Shown: piece after piece, positions 9,423 to 18,322 of the stretch | How the letters are laid out: each line of letters opens with the position of its first letter | Position numbering within the stretch: the first letter of the stretch is position 1 | Source of the DNA: Trinickia soli | Lineage (GTDB): Bacteria > Pseudomonadota > Gammaproteobacteria > Burkholderiales > Burkholderiaceae | DNA: 64,000 nucleotides | Assembly: GCF_002879855.1 (NCBI RefSeq) | Contig: NZ_PNYB01000027.1 | Span: 1-64,000, forward strand | Reading direction: 5' to 3' | Program-made: the position numbers and the translations under genes | The notes under the pieces: model-generated | Seen by the model: the letters and a program-made list of their open reading frames with translations, nothing else | The model's database searches: none | What the model was told of the DNA's origin: nothing

Positions 9423-10514
9423 ATGATTCCCGTCACCATCCTGACCGGCTTCCTTGGCAGCGGCAAGACCACGCTGCTCAAGCGCATCCTCAACGAAAAG
9501 CACGGGATGAAGATCGCCGTGATCGAAAACGAATTCGGCGAAGAGAACATCGACAACGAAATCCTCGTGCAGAACCAGGCCGAGCAGATCGTGCAAATGA
9601 GCAACGGCTGCATCTGCTGCACGATCCGCGGCGATCTGGCGCGTGCGCTGGGCGATCTGGCTGCACGCAAGCGCGCCGGCGAAATCGCCTTCGACCGCGT
9701 CGTCATCGAGACGACGGGCCTGGCCAATCCGGGCCCGGTCGCGCAGACGTTCTTCATCGATAGCGAGATCGCCGACGAATTCCTGCTCGATGCAATCATC
9801 ACGCTCGTCGACGCGAAGCACGCGAACGCGCAACTCGACGAGCATGAGGTCGTGCAGCGCCAGGTCGGTTTCGCCGATCGCTTGTTCGTCACGAAATCCG
9901 ATCTCGTCGACGAAGCCTTGCTGTCCGACCTGCGGCACCGCCTCGTTCACATGAATCCGAAAGCGACGATCAAGGTCGTCAATTTCGGGGAAGCCGACCT
10001 CAAGGAAATCTTCGATCTGCGCGGCTTCAATCTGAACGCGAAGCTCGAAATCGACCCGGACTTCCTGGCCGAGGACGACCACGCTCACGCGCATCATGAC
10101 CACGACCATGGCCATGCTCATGATCATGAACATGAGCATGATCACGAGCATTGCAACCACGACCATGGTCAATGTGCCCATGACGGGCACGCGCATCACC
10201 ACCATGCACACCACGACGATCGCATCAAGTCGTTCGTCTATCGAAACGATCGCCCCTTCGATCCCAACAAGCTCGAGGATTTCCTGGGCGGCGTGCTGCA
10301 GATCTACGGTGAGCGGCTGCTGCGCTACAAGGGCGTGCTGTACATGAAAGGCGTGGACCGCAAGGTCGTGTTCCAGGGCGTCCATCAGATGATGGGCAGC
10401 GACCTCGCGGCCAAATGGCTGCCGGCTGAGAAGAAGACGAACAAAATGGTCTTCATCGGCATCGATTTGCCGCAGGACCTCATTACGGACGGTCTCGACG
10501 CCTGTCTCGCCTGA
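9423..10514 (+). CDS. COG0523 (CobW/ZNG1-type) GTPase, probable zinc metallochaperone
   Basis: A G3E-family P-loop GTPase of the CobW/YjiA/ZNG1 group, which deliver metal ions to client proteins. The 363-residue chain has Walker A GFLGSGKT (residues 9-16), the CxCC metal-binding motif NGCICC (61-66), ETTGLANPGP, and a TKSD guanine-specificity motif. A long His/Asp-rich run (roughly residues 220-265) precedes the C-terminal CobW domain and is a classic metal-binding insertion. Start ATG 9423 is preferred to TTG 9417 two codons earlier. The neighbour downstream is a DksA with a degraded zinc finger, and such pairings are known in zinc-starvation loci, so zinc is the best guess for the metal. 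No Zur box was recognised. Confidence 0.88.
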   Translation: MIPVTILTGFLGSGKTTLLKRILNEKHGMKIAVIENEFGEENIDNEILVQNQAEQIVQMSNGCICCTIRGDLARALGDLAARKRAGEIAFDRVVIETTGLANPGPVAQTFFIDSEIADEFLLDAIITLVDAKHANAQLDEHEVVQRQVGFADRLFVTKSDLVDEALLSDLRHRLVHMNPKATIKVVNFGEADLKEIFDLRGFNLNAKLEIDPDFLAEDDHAHAHHDHDHGHAHDHEHEHDHEHCNHDHGQCAHDGHAHHHHAHHDDRIKSFVYRNDRPFDPNKLEDFLGGVLQIYGERLLRYKGVLYMKGVDRKVVFQGVHQMMGSDLAAKWLPAEKKTNKMVFIGIDLPQDLITDGLDACLA

Positions 10515-10981
10515 TCGGGCCCGGGACGTGGGAAGCCGTACGCCCGCGCCGTGTCGAACGTTCGCTTTTTGCAAGCGCGCGCGCTATATTTTCAGGATAA
10601 CGAGGGCGCCCCGGCAGGGTTTTCTCTCTTGCGGCGCTGAGAATCGATTCAGTTACAATACGTGCCCGCTGCCAGGGCGGCGGGTTTGCACAGGCGCCGG
10701 GAAACCTTATCCGGACAAAGCCTAAACAAAAACAATCGAGACACCGAAAGATACGCGGCGGCAAATCGCGCGCATGCGCAAGGTTGGCTGTGTTGCGACG
10801 TATCGAAAGGGTAGAGGTACCCGAGGATCGGTTTCCAGAGGAGTTCGGCCCCGCATCGGCGCGACGGCGTCCAGACGGCCACCGGGCCGCGGGCGTTGGC
10901 GCCTTCATGGCACCGCTTGCGGGCAATACGAAAGTGCGGGCAATATGTACGGGTTTTGCCTCACATTGAAGAAGCACGCAG
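10515..10981 (+). promoter_or_regulatory. Long upstream region of dksA with a candidate promoter
   Basis: There is no convincing gene in these 467 bases. TACAAT at 10654-10659 could be a -10 box; the best -35 (TTGCGG, 10629-10634) is 19 bp away, so the match is weak. If it is used, dksA has a leader of about 315 nt, long enough for post-transcriptional control. GAAGAAG just before the ATG is the likely ribosome binding site. Confidence 0.4.
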
Positions 10982-11401
10982 ATGACGACGAAACGACTCT
11001 TGACCGAAGCCGAAATCCTGAAGATGAGCGAGAAGGATTACATGAACGAGGATCAGCTCGCCTTCTTCAAGAACAGGCTCGAACAGCTTCAGGCGGAGAT
11101 TCTCCGCAACGCTGGGCAGACGACCGAAAATCTGCGCGAAACGGTGATCGTTCCCGATCCCGCCGATCGCGCGACGATCGAGGAAGAGCATGCGCTGGAA
11201 CTGCGCACGCGCGATCGCGAACGCAAGCTGCTGAAGAAAGTGCAGCAGTCGCTGGCACGAATCGAGTCCGGCGACTACGGCTGGTGCGAAGAAACGGGCG
11301 AGCCGATCGGCATCCCGCGTCTGCTCGCGCGGCCTACGGCTACGCTGTCGCTCGAAGCCCAGGAACGCCGCGAGTTGCGCCAGAAGCTGTTCGGCGATTG
11401 A
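10982..11401 (+). CDS. dksA: RNA polymerase-binding transcription factor DksA, cysteine-poor form
   Basis: DksA enters the secondary channel of RNA polymerase and, with ppGpp, sets stringent control of rRNA and biosynthetic promoters. The 139-residue protein has the coiled coil with the tip motif DPADRA (Asp59, Asp62, Ala64). The zinc-finger region keeps only Cys102: the other three positions appear as Thr105, Ser123 and Ala126 within WCEETGEP and PTATLSLEAQ. It should therefore fold without structural zinc, like Pseudomonas DksA2. The upstream gene is a COG0523 zinc GTPase, which fits a zinc link. I think this form is common in Burkholderiaceae, so it may be the main DksA rather than a stress-only paralogue. 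A strong terminator follows. Confidence 0.95.
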   Translation: MTTKRLLTEAEILKMSEKDYMNEDQLAFFKNRLEQLQAEILRNAGQTTENLRETVIVPDPADRATIEEEHALELRTRDRERKLLKKVQQSLARIESGDYGWCEETGEPIGIPRLLARPTATLSLEAQERRELRQKLFGD

Positions 11402-11456
11402 CGCACCGGCTCGCGCGGCCCGATGCGCCGCGCATTTTCACGCTGCTTCTCACGAG

Positions 11457-11485
11457 GCGCGCGGTGTTCCGCGCGCTTTTTGTTT
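11457..11485 (+). terminator. Rho-independent terminator of dksA
   Basis: Perfect 8-bp stem GCGCGCGG / CCGCGCGC (11457-11464 with 11469-11476), TGTT loop, then TTTTTGTTTT. Confidence 0.88.
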
Positions 11486-11499
11486 TGTTGGCTTCGGTT

Positions 11500-11543
11500 C
11501 GGCCTTGATCCGGCCTTGATCCGCCCTTCATCCGGCCTTGATC
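11500..11543. repeat. Four tandem 11-bp repeats
   Basis: The unit CGGCCTTGATC occurs at 11500-11510, 11511-11521 and 11533-11543. A copy with two changes (CGCCCTTCATC) lies at 11522-11532. The array is between the dksA terminator and the hslVU promoter and codes for nothing recognisable. Confidence 0.9.
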
Positions 11544-11704
11544 CGATTTCGAGTCGGCCCACGATTCGGTCAGTCACCACGACGCCGATGATGCGCGCTA
11601 CATCGCGCTGATGTCGCATGTTGCGATTCGATCCGATGATCTAAGGCAAACCTTACCGATACTGCCTGACGGCGGTCCCGGCATCGGTTTGCTCGCCGGC
11701 GCCC

Positions 11705-11732
11705 CTTGATAAAACCGCGGACGCCCTAAAAT
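11705..11732 (+). promoter_or_regulatory. Candidate heat-shock (sigma32-like) promoter of hslVU
   Basis: CTTGATA (11705-11711) and CCTAAAAT (11725-11732), 13 bp apart, resemble the sigma32 consensus CTTGAAA / CCCCATNT. The same bases could be read as TTGATA and TAAAAT with a short 15-bp spacer for sigma70. The location before heat-shock protease genes favours sigma32. Confidence 0.5.
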
Positions 11733-11849
11733 GGGCTGAATGTGCGCGCTGTAACGCGTTCCCGCGCGGGCGCGGTACGCTCATCCGTTTTTCGCTCGCG
11801 CGGCGTCCCGCGTCGCGCGAGCCCCATCCGCATTATCGAGGAACGCACC

Positions 11850-12386
11850 ATGGAGCAATTTCACGGCACGACGATCGTCTCGGTGCGCAACGGCGACAAA
11901 GTTGCGCTCGGCGGCGACGGCCAAGTGACGCTCGGCAACATCGTCATGAAAGGCGGCGCAAAAAAAGTGCGGCGCATCTATAACGGCAAGGTGCTGGTCG
12001 GCTTCGCCGGCGGCACGGCGGATGCCTTTTCTCTGCTCGACCGCTTCGAGGCGAAACTCGAAAAGCATCAGGGCAACCTGACCCGCGCCGCCGTTGAACT
12101 GGCCAAAGACTGGCGCACCGACCGCATGTTGCGCCGGCTTGAAGCGATGCTGATCACGGCCGATTCGCAAACGACGCTCGTCATCACGGGCAACGGCGAC
12201 GTGCTCGACCCCGAGGGCGGGATTTGCGCGATCGGATCGGGCGGCGCCTACGCGCAGGCCGCTGCGCGCGCGCTCGCCGACAACACGGCGCTGTCGCCGC
12301 GCGAAATCGTCGAAAAGTCGCTCGAGATCGCCGGCGAAATGTGCATTTACACGAACCATAACCGCGTCATCGAGACGATCGAGTAA
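11850..12386 (+). CDS. hslV: ATP-dependent protease subunit HslV (ClpQ)
   Basis: The proteasome-beta-like peptidase of the HslUV protease. The 178-residue protein starts [20 protein letters not shown]; processing would expose Thr7 as the N-terminal nucleophile of the mature chain. Conserved [26 protein letters not shown] and [13 protein letters not shown] motifs are intact. Start ATG 11850 is supported by GAGGAA at 11838-11843 and by the family N-terminus; an upstream in-frame ATG at 11742 would add an Arg-rich tail absent from the family. hslU follows after 16 bases, so the two form an operon, probably under heat-shock control. Confidence 0.97.
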   Translation: MEQFHGTTIVSVRNGDKVALGGDGQVTLGNIVMKGGAKKVRRIYNGKVLVGFAGGTADAFSLLDRFEAKLEKHQGNLTRAAVELAKDWRTDRMLRRLEAMLITADSQTTLVITGNGDVLDPEGGICAIGSGGAYAQAAARALADNTALSPREIVEKSLEIAGEMCIYTNHNRVIETIE

Positions 12387-12402
12387 GTGAGGTAAGGAAC
12401 CG

Positions 12403-13746
12403 ATGAGCACCATGACCCCGGCCGAGATCGTCTCGGAACTCGATAAGCACATCATCGGCCAGAACAAGGCGAAGAAAGCCGTGGCCGTCGCATTGCGCAA
12501 CCGCTGGCGGCGACAGCAGGTGGCCGAGCCGTTGCGCCAGGAAATCACGCCGAAGAACATTTTGATGATCGGGCCGACGGGCGTCGGCAAGACCGAGATC
12601 GCCCGGCGTCTGGCCAAGCTCGCCGACGCGCCGTTCATCAAGATCGAGGCGACGAAGTTCACGGAAGTGGGCTATGTCGGCCGAGACGTGGACAGCATCG
12701 TGCGCGACCTGATCGAAATCGCGCTGAAGCAGACGCGCGAATCGGAGATGCGCAAAGTACGCTCGAAAGCACAGGACCAGGCGGAGGATCGCATCCTCGA
12801 CACCCTGTTGCCGAGCGCTCGGCCGGTCGGTTTTGGCTCGGCCGTTGCGAGCGAGGCGCCCGCCGGCGATAACGCCACGCGCCAAACGTTCCGCAAGCGC
12901 CTGCGCGAAGGCCAGCTCGACGACAAGGAGATCGAGCTCGACGTCGAGTTGCCGCAAGCCAGCATGGACATCATGGGGCCGCCGGGCATGGAGGACATGA
13001 CGGAGCAGATTCGTTCGATGTTCGCCAATCTCGGCGGTGGCAAGAAAACGCGCCGCAAGCTCAAGGTGGCGGAGGCGCTGAAGGTGCTGACCGACGAAGA
13101 AGCGTCGAAGATGCTCAACGACGAGGAAGTGAAGGCGAAAGCCGTGCAGAACGTCGAGCAAAACGGCATCGTGTTTCTCGACGAAATCGACAAGATCGCC
13201 TCGCGCAGCGAAGCGGGCGGCGCGGAAGTCTCGCGCCAGGGCGTGCAGCGCGATTTGCTGCCGCTCGTCGAAGGCACGACGATCAACACGCGCTACGGCA
13301 TGGTAAAGACCGATCACATCCTCTTTATCGCAAGCGGCGCGTTCCACTTGTCCAAGCCGAGCGATTTGATTCCCGAGTTGCAGGGGCGTTTTCCGATTCG
13401 CGTCGAACTCGATTCGCTGTCGGTCGAGGATTTCGAATCGATTCTCGTCGCGACCGATGCGAGCCTCGTGAAGCAGTATCAAGCGCTGCTCGCCACCGAA
13501 GACGTCGAGCTCGAGTTCGCCCCGGACGGGATCAAGCGCATGGCGGAGATCGCGTTCTCGGTCAACGAGCGCACCGAGAATATCGGCGCGCGCCGGCTTT
13601 ATACGGTGATCGAGAAGCTGCTCGAAGAGGTGTCGTTCTCCGCCGGCAACCACACCGGGAAGAAGGTGATGATCGACGCGGCCTACGTGGATCGCGCGCT
13701 GGGCGAAGTGGCGCAAAGCGAGGACTTGTCGCGGTACGTGTTGTAA
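12403..13746 (+). CDS. hslU: HslUV ATPase subunit HslU (ClpY)
   Basis: The AAA+ unfoldase that feeds substrates to HslV. The 447-residue length is standard. Walker A is GPTGVGKT (residues 57-64), Walker B and sensor region is [12 protein letters not shown], and sensor 2 lies in the C-terminal [10 protein letters not shown]. The I domain spans about residues 110-240. The extreme C-terminus LSRYVL is the segment that docks into HslV. GGTAAGGA precedes the ATG. A hairpin terminator lies 30 bases past the stop. Confidence 0.98.
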   Translation: MSTMTPAEIVSELDKHIIGQNKAKKAVAVALRNRWRRQQVAEPLRQEITPKNILMIGPTGVGKTEIARRLAKLADAPFIKIEATKFTEVGYVGRDVDSIVRDLIEIALKQTRESEMRKVRSKAQDQAEDRILDTLLPSARPVGFGSAVASEAPAGDNATRQTFRKRLREGQLDDKEIELDVELPQASMDIMGPPGMEDMTEQIRSMFANLGGGKKTRRKLKVAEALKVLTDEEASKMLNDEEVKAKAVQNVEQNGIVFLDEIDKIASRSEAGGAEVSRQGVQRDLLPLVEGTTINTRYGMVKTDHILFIASGAFHLSKPSDLIPELQGRFPIRVELDSLSVEDFESILVATDASLVKQYQALLATEDVELEFAPDGIKRMAEIAFSVNERTENIGARRLYTVIEKLLEEVSFSAGNHTGKKVMIDAAYVDRALGEVAQSEDLSRYVL

Positions 13747-13776
13747 CCCGCTGAAAGCGCAGCATAGGGGATGCCC

Positions 13777-13803
13777 AGAGCCCATCGGATCGATGGGCTC
13801 TTT
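13777..13803 (+). terminator. Hairpin terminator after hslU
   Basis: A perfect 11-bp stem AGAGCCCATCG / CGATGGGCTCT with a GAT loop (13777-13801), followed by only a short T run. It is probably the hslVU terminator; the symmetric stem could also work on the other strand. Confidence 0.7.
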
Positions 13804-14003
13804 CGTCTCTGGCGGGCCTCCCACTTCATGACCGTAATCGCCAAGCTAAACAACGAGGCCGTGTCGATCGTAGCAACCCGCGCGGACATGTTAGTGTCGG
13901 CCTTGCCGGCCTTCACCTTTCGCCATTCGGACACCCCACGGGTGTCTGGCACAGACATCGCCTGAAGTGGGCCGGCCGTGATTCGGGCGAAGGAGAAACC
14001 TCG

Positions 14004-14420
14004 ATGCCGCAGCCATCCGATGATTTCGCACTCACGCCGATCGGCTATATCCGGTCGACACTCGGGAACGTGACCGAAGCGCCCCATCAAGGTACCGAAG
14101 GGGCGCCCGACGCCTGGATCGAGCTTGATCCGAAGTACGTCGAAGGATTGACCGGGCTATCGCGCGGCAATGAAATACTCGTGCTCGCGTGGTTCCACCG
14201 AGCCGATCGCAGCAAGCTTGTCGTTCACCCTCGCGGTGAGCGCGACCGGCCGCTGACAGGCGTTTTCGCGACGCGCTCGCCGCACCGGCCCAATCCGATC
14301 GGCCTGCACCGCGTGACGATTCGCGAAATCGCGGGCAACCGGTTACAGGTTGGCCCCATCGAAGCAATCGATGGCACACCCATTGTCGACATCAAGATCG
14401 TGATCGGAACAGACGATTAG
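14004..14420 (+). CDS. trmO: TrmO/TsaA-family tRNA methyltransferase (UPF0066)
   Basis: A 138-residue single-domain member of the TsaA/TrmO family. In E. coli TrmO N6-methylates t6A37 in certain tRNAs using SAM. The signature VFATRSPHRPNPIGLHRVTI is intact (residues about 89-108), as is the N-terminal LTPIGYIRS. E. coli TrmO has an extra C-terminal domain; this short form corresponds to the catalytic beta-barrel alone. AAGGAG lies eight bases before the ATG. The gene stands alone between hslU and an esterase. Confidence 0.85.
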   Translation: MPQPSDDFALTPIGYIRSTLGNVTEAPHQGTEGAPDAWIELDPKYVEGLTGLSRGNEILVLAWFHRADRSKLVVHPRGERDRPLTGVFATRSPHRPNPIGLHRVTIREIAGNRLQVGPIEAIDGTPIVDIKIVIGTDD

Positions 14421-14602
14421 ATTTTGCTCCGGCGATCGCGCCCATCATATGCCGTGGTGAAGCCATGGAGTGAGGAAGGCACGCATCCTCTAGTCTGATT
14501 TGAATCAGCGGAACGATTTGAGACGCTTTTTTGCGTCGATGATCGTGTCCCCGCCACACGGTGGGCCATCAATCCGCTGTTCATTCGGAAAGGAGCAAAT
14601 TC

Positions 14603-16282
14603 GTGCGCATTTCCCTAGACCACGCAACAAAGCATCGTATTCCGGCGGCACTATCGGCAGCTGCATCGCTGTTGTGTCTCTGTTTGACGGCCAAGGCGGC
14701 CCACGCCGCACGCGCGCCGCTCGCCCCTCAGGCACAACTCACCGACGGCATCGTCGAGGGCGTCAGGCTCCGCGGTGAACACAAAGACGTGCGTGTCTTT
14801 CGCGGCATCCCGTACGCTGCACCGCCCGTGGACGATTTTCGTTTTCGCGAGCCACAACCGGTCGCCCGCTGGGCCGGGGTACACAACGCGCGGCAATTCG
14901 GCCCTCGCTGCATGCAAACGAACGTTGCCGGCAAGTTGGACTTCCGGTCGACGACAATGAGCGAAGACTGCCTTTATCTGAACGTCTGGACGAGCGCGAA
15001 CGGCGCGGGCGCCAAGCAACCGGTTCTCGTTTATTTCCACGGGGGCGCATTCGTGTCGGGCGACGGCTCCGAACCACGCTACGACGGCGCTCAGCTCGCG
15101 TCGCGCGGCATCGTCGCCGTCACCGTGAACTATCGGCTCGGTGCATTCGGCTTCCTCGCGCCGCCGGGTGCGGCAAGCGAGTCGTCGCACGGCACCGCCG
15201 GAAATTACGGTCTGCTCGATCAGGTCGCGGCGCTGCGCTGGGTGCGTGACAACATTGCTCAATTCGGCGGCGATCCGTCCAAAGTCACGATCGCGGGCAA
15301 CTCGGCCGGATCGGTTGCGGTCAGCGCTCACATGGCCTCGCCCCTGTCGCGCGGCTTGTTCGCGCGCGCCATCGGCCAGAGCGGCGCGGCGTTTGCGCCG
15401 AATGCCATGTGGACACGCGAAGAAGCCGAACGCGCAACGAATGAGTTTTCGGCCCGCGTCGGCGCATCCTCGCTGCAGCAGTTGCGCTCACTGCCCGCGC
15501 GAACGCTGCTCACGGCCGCCGCGCAGCCGCAGCGCTCGTACGAGCCGATGACGTTTCGGCCGAGCATCGACGGCTACTTCCTGACCGAGACGCCCGAGCA
15601 GGTGTTCGCACGAGGCGGACAAACCCAGGTTCCGCTCATGCTCGGATCGAACGCGCACGAAGCGGTTTCGCACGCGCCCGTCGACGAGCACCGCCTCCTG
15701 CCGCTCAATGAAAAGCTCGCGAGGTTCCGCGACCAGATTGACGAAGTGCTCGCCCATTACCCCGGCAACGCCAACGTGAGCCAAAGCACGCAACGATGGA
15801 TGGATCTGCATCGGCAGACCGGTCAAGCGCCGATCTTCTATTACCGTTACACGCAGCAGTTGCCCGCAGAGACGGAAACGCCGGCGGGACCGGTCGCGCC
15901 GCCGATGCTCGGGGTGGCGCACGACGCTCAGGTGCCGTACGCGCTCGGCAATCTGGACAGCCTGCGGCGCTTCGGTTGGAAGGCGGCCGATTACGACGTT
16001 TCTCGTATCTTCTCCCGATATCTCGAGCAGTTCGTGAAGACCGGCGATCCTAACGGCGCTCAGGCGGGTGGCGAGGGATCGCCGGCCATCGAACCGGGGT
16101 CGCGAAGGACCGGCCCGGTGCCTACCTGGCCCGCTTCGCGCGTTGAGAACCAGGGTACTTTGGTTCAGGTAATCGGCGAAAACACTCATTCTGTGTGGGA
16201 TCGGCCGGCATCGACGCAGGAACTCGCTCAGCAGCCCGAGAGCGGGCAACCCATGACCGCGGCGGAGCCGGCTGCTCGATAG
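14603..16282 (+). CDS. Secreted type B carboxylesterase (paralogue 1)
   Basis: An alpha/beta-hydrolase of the carboxylesterase/cholinesterase (type B) family, 559 residues. A signal peptide is clear, with a hydrophobic stretch near residues 14-30 and a likely cut after AHA (residue about 35). The oxyanion-hole HGGAF is at 146-150, and the nucleophile is Ser234 in GNSAG. GSNAHEA and GVAHDAQVPYALG should supply the acid and histidine. The start is GTG 14603, with AAAGGAG seven bases ahead. The closest relative in view is the esterase at 25023-26699, with which it shares long stretches such as LSRGLFARAIGQSGAAF. Substrate unknown; a periplasmic or secreted ester hydrolase is inferred. Confidence 0.9.
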   Translation: MRISLDHATKHRIPAALSAAASLLCLCLTAKAAHAARAPLAPQAQLTDGIVEGVRLRGEHKDVRVFRGIPYAAPPVDDFRFREPQPVARWAGVHNARQFGPRCMQTNVAGKLDFRSTTMSEDCLYLNVWTSANGAGAKQPVLVYFHGGAFVSGDGSEPRYDGAQLASRGIVAVTVNYRLGAFGFLAPPGAASESSHGTAGNYGLLDQVAALRWVRDNIAQFGGDPSKVTIAGNSAGSVAVSAHMASPLSRGLFARAIGQSGAAFAPNAMWTREEAERATNEFSARVGASSLQQLRSLPARTLLTAAAQPQRSYEPMTFRPSIDGYFLTETPEQVFARGGQTQVPLMLGSNAHEAVSHAPVDEHRLLPLNEKLARFRDQIDEVLAHYPGNANVSQSTQRWMDLHRQTGQAPIFYYRYTQQLPAETETPAGPVAPPMLGVAHDAQVPYALGNLDSLRRFGWKAADYDVSRIFSRYLEQFVKTGDPNGAQAGGEGSPAIEPGSRRTGPVPTWPASRVENQGTLVQVIGENTHSVWDRPASTQELAQQPESGQPMTAAEPAAR

Positions 16283-16306
16283 CGCACTGGCGGTCTTGCC
16301 TGTAGG

Positions 16307-16343
16307 TGGGCCATCGGCTTGCATCGGATGAAGGCCGGTGGCC
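16307..16343. repeat. Inverted repeat after the esterase gene
   Basis: GGGCCATCGGC (16307-16317) pairs with GCCGGTGGCCC (16333-16343) over 11 positions with one G-T wobble. The loop is 15 nt and no T run follows. It lies between convergent genes and may act as a weak bidirectional terminator. Confidence 0.5.
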
Positions 16344-16484
16344 CAAGCGCTGGACGTCTCATTTCTGCCAGGCTGGCGCACCTTTCCGACAGCCAGCTGC
16401 CCCGATCGGCATGGAGCGCGCGGTCAATGCACACGGGCGAGCGACGGGCAGCGTTCCCTGGCCCGGCACCCGGCCCACCTGCGC

Positions 16485-17027
16485 TCACTGCTTCACCGGG
16501 CGCTTCGCCAGCTTGCGCTGCAATGTCCGACGATGCATGTTCAACGCGCGCGCCGTGGCCGAGATATTGCCGCCGTTCTCGGCCAGCGCCCGCTGAATGT
16601 GTTCCCATTCGAGTCGTGCCACCGAGAGCAGTGTCGGATGTTCGATCGCGGCTTCGGCCTGTGCCTCGCTTGCCTCGCTCTGCAGCGCCGCCAGGATCGA
16701 TTCCACGTTGGCCGGCTTGGCGAGGTAGTTGTCGGCGCCGTCTTTGACGGCCTGCACCGCAGTGGCAATGCTCGCGTACCCCGTCAGCACGAGCATGCGC
16801 GCATCAGGTTGCAGGTCGCGCAGCGGCGCGACGAGGCTCAACCCCGAATCGCTGCCCAGATGGAGGTCGACCGTAATGCAGTCGAATCGATGTTGATTCG
16901 CCAGCGCAATGGCCTCTTCGGCGTTATGCGCCTGATGCGTCGTATAGCCGCGACGCGTCAGCCCGCGCGCCAGGATGCCCGCGAACACCTCGTCGTCGTC
17001 GATGACGAGAAAGTTCATCTCGCTCAT
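16485..17027 (-). CDS. regA: Response regulator, RegA/PrrA family
   Basis: A 180-residue two-domain regulator: a receiver (residues 1-120) and a Fis-type helix-turn-helix at the C-terminus (GNISATARALNMHRRTLQRK). Receiver landmarks are the acidic pair in IDDDE, the phospho-acceptor Asp in TVDLHLGSDSG, the conserved Thr in VLTGYAS and Lys in YLAKP. The HTH sequence is the hallmark of RegA/PrrA/ActR/RoxR, which control respiratory and redox-responsive genes. Its ATG overlaps the end of the kinase gene by four bases (17024-17027), indicating translational coupling. Confidence 0.92.
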   Translation of the reverse strand: MSEMNFLVIDDDEVFAGILARGLTRRGYTTHQAHNAEEAIALANQHRFDCITVDLHLGSDSGLSLVAPLRDLQPDARMLVLTGYASIATAVQAVKDGADNYLAKPANVESILAALQSEASEAQAEAAIEHPTLLSVARLEWEHIQRALAENGGNISATARALNMHRRTLQRKLAKRPVKQ

Positions 17028-18316
17028 AGTTCGTTCTCCTTATTCGAAATTGAAACCGCGGCGCGCCGCGGTGTACCGTCGTCCTTCGCCGCGGGCACGC
17101 GCAACACTGCGCGCGTGCCACGCGGTTCCCCGTCCAGCAGCTCGATCGAGCCGTTCAGGCGCGCGGCCGCCGCGAACGCGAGGTACAGGCCCACGCCATG
17201 GCCGCCTTGCGTGCTGTCCACTGGCGCACTGCCGAGCTTCGTGCGCAGCGCCGGTGCGATACCCGGCCCCGAGTCGCACACCTGGAATTCGATGAAACCG
17301 TCCGTCAAAGCGGCGGCAAGCCTGACGCCGTCGCGACTCACCCGCGCGGCGTTGTCGAGCAGAATCGTCAATATCTGCCCCACGGCGGCCGTTTCGTCCA
17401 ACCAGGTGTCGTCGATCGCCGCGGCCAGCCGCACAAACTTCACGTGCGGATGGCGCAAGCGCCATTGCTCGCAAAAGCTCGCCAGCCACGCGTCGAGCCG
17501 CTCACGAGCCGGCGCTACCGAAGCGCGGCTGCGCAACCGGGCGAGCGCCGAGGTGCAGAGCGTCATTTGCTGTTCGAGCAGCGCGAAATCGTCGACGTAC
17601 GCAGCGAGCGCCTGATCCGTGCGCGCGGCCTCGCGCAACTCTTCGGTCAGCATGGCGATCGTCGAAAGCGGCGTGCCCATCTCGTGCGCGACCGTCGCCG
17701 CCTGCACGCCGAGCGCGACCGCTCGCTCGTCGCGCAAGAGCCGCTGCTGTGCGTCGCCGAGCGCGGCATCGCGCTGCCGCAACGCGCTCGACATGCGTGC
17801 GACGAACCACGCGATCAGCCCCACGCTCACCATGAAGTTCACCCACATGCCCGTGCGGTAGTAGTCGAACAGGTTCGCGGGATTGTCCATGTTCAGCGGC
17901 ACGGAATCGAAACCGAGCGCGATATAGCAGCACATCGCGAATATCGCGAGCCAGATCATGTGACGCCAGGGCAACACGGCCGCCGCGATCGCCAGCGACG
18001 GCAAATAGAGCGAGACAAACGGATTGGTGGTGCCGCCTGACAAAAACAGCAGGGCCGATAATGCGCCGAGGTCGACCCACAACTGCCCCAACAATTCGAG
18101 ATCCGTTTCAGGCCGCGCGCTCGCGACGCGGAACCACGTGCCCGCGTTGAAAATCGCTTCGAGCGCGATGATGATCAGCATCGCCGGCAGCGGCAAATGA
18201 ACGCCGAAAAACTGCTGCACGACGGCGATCGTCACGAGCTGCCCGATGATGGCCAGACAGCGCAACCAAAAGAGGTGTCCGAGATTCACGCGACCGGTAT
18301 TCGTAATACGTTGCAT
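17024..18316 (-). CDS. regB: Redox-sensing histidine kinase, RegB/PrrB family
   Basis: A 430-residue membrane kinase. About six transmembrane helices occupy residues 15-165 and include the motif GGTTNPF, matching the quinone-binding heptapeptide GGXXNPF of RegB. A coiled segment leads to the phospho-acceptor histidine in VAHEMGTPLSTIAML. The C-terminal ATPase has an N box (LTILLDNAARVS), DSGPGIAP and GGHGVGLYLAFAAA. In RegB the quinone pool and a cysteine tune activity; a CTSAL cysteine lies after the H box but I cannot confirm equivalence. It is six bases downstream of a CWC-type cysteine-rich gene and overlaps regA. Confidence 0.93.
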   Translation of the reverse strand: MQRITNTGRVNLGHLFWLRCLAIIGQLVTIAVVQQFFGVHLPLPAMLIIIALEAIFNAGTWFRVASARPETDLELLGQLWVDLGALSALLFLSGGTTNPFVSLYLPSLAIAAAVLPWRHMIWLAIFAMCCYIALGFDSVPLNMDNPANLFDYYRTGMWVNFMVSVGLIAWFVARMSSALRQRDAALGDAQQRLLRDERAVALGVQAATVAHEMGTPLSTIAMLTEELREAARTDQALAAYVDDFALLEQQMTLCTSALARLRSRASVAPARERLDAWLASFCEQWRLRHPHVKFVRLAAAIDDTWLDETAAVGQILTILLDNAARVSRDGVRLAAALTDGFIEFQVCDSGPGIAPALRTKLGSAPVDSTQGGHGVGLYLAFAAAARLNGSIELLDGEPRGTRAVLRVPAAKDDGTPRRAAVSISNKENEL

Positions 18317-18322
18317 CGCAAT

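Noticed and set aside
9246-10574. Long minus-strand open frame opposite the zinc GTPase
   Set aside because: Its Met/Val-rich run is only the complement of the His-rich codons of the GTPase gene, and the GTPase motifs are intact.
11500-11543. Tandem repeats considered as a CRISPR array
   Set aside because: Units are 11 bp with no spacers, and there are no cas genes in the window.
12367-13824. 485-codon minus-strand frame opposite hslU
   Set aside because: Open because of high GC in the third codon position; no domain is visible and hslU is complete.
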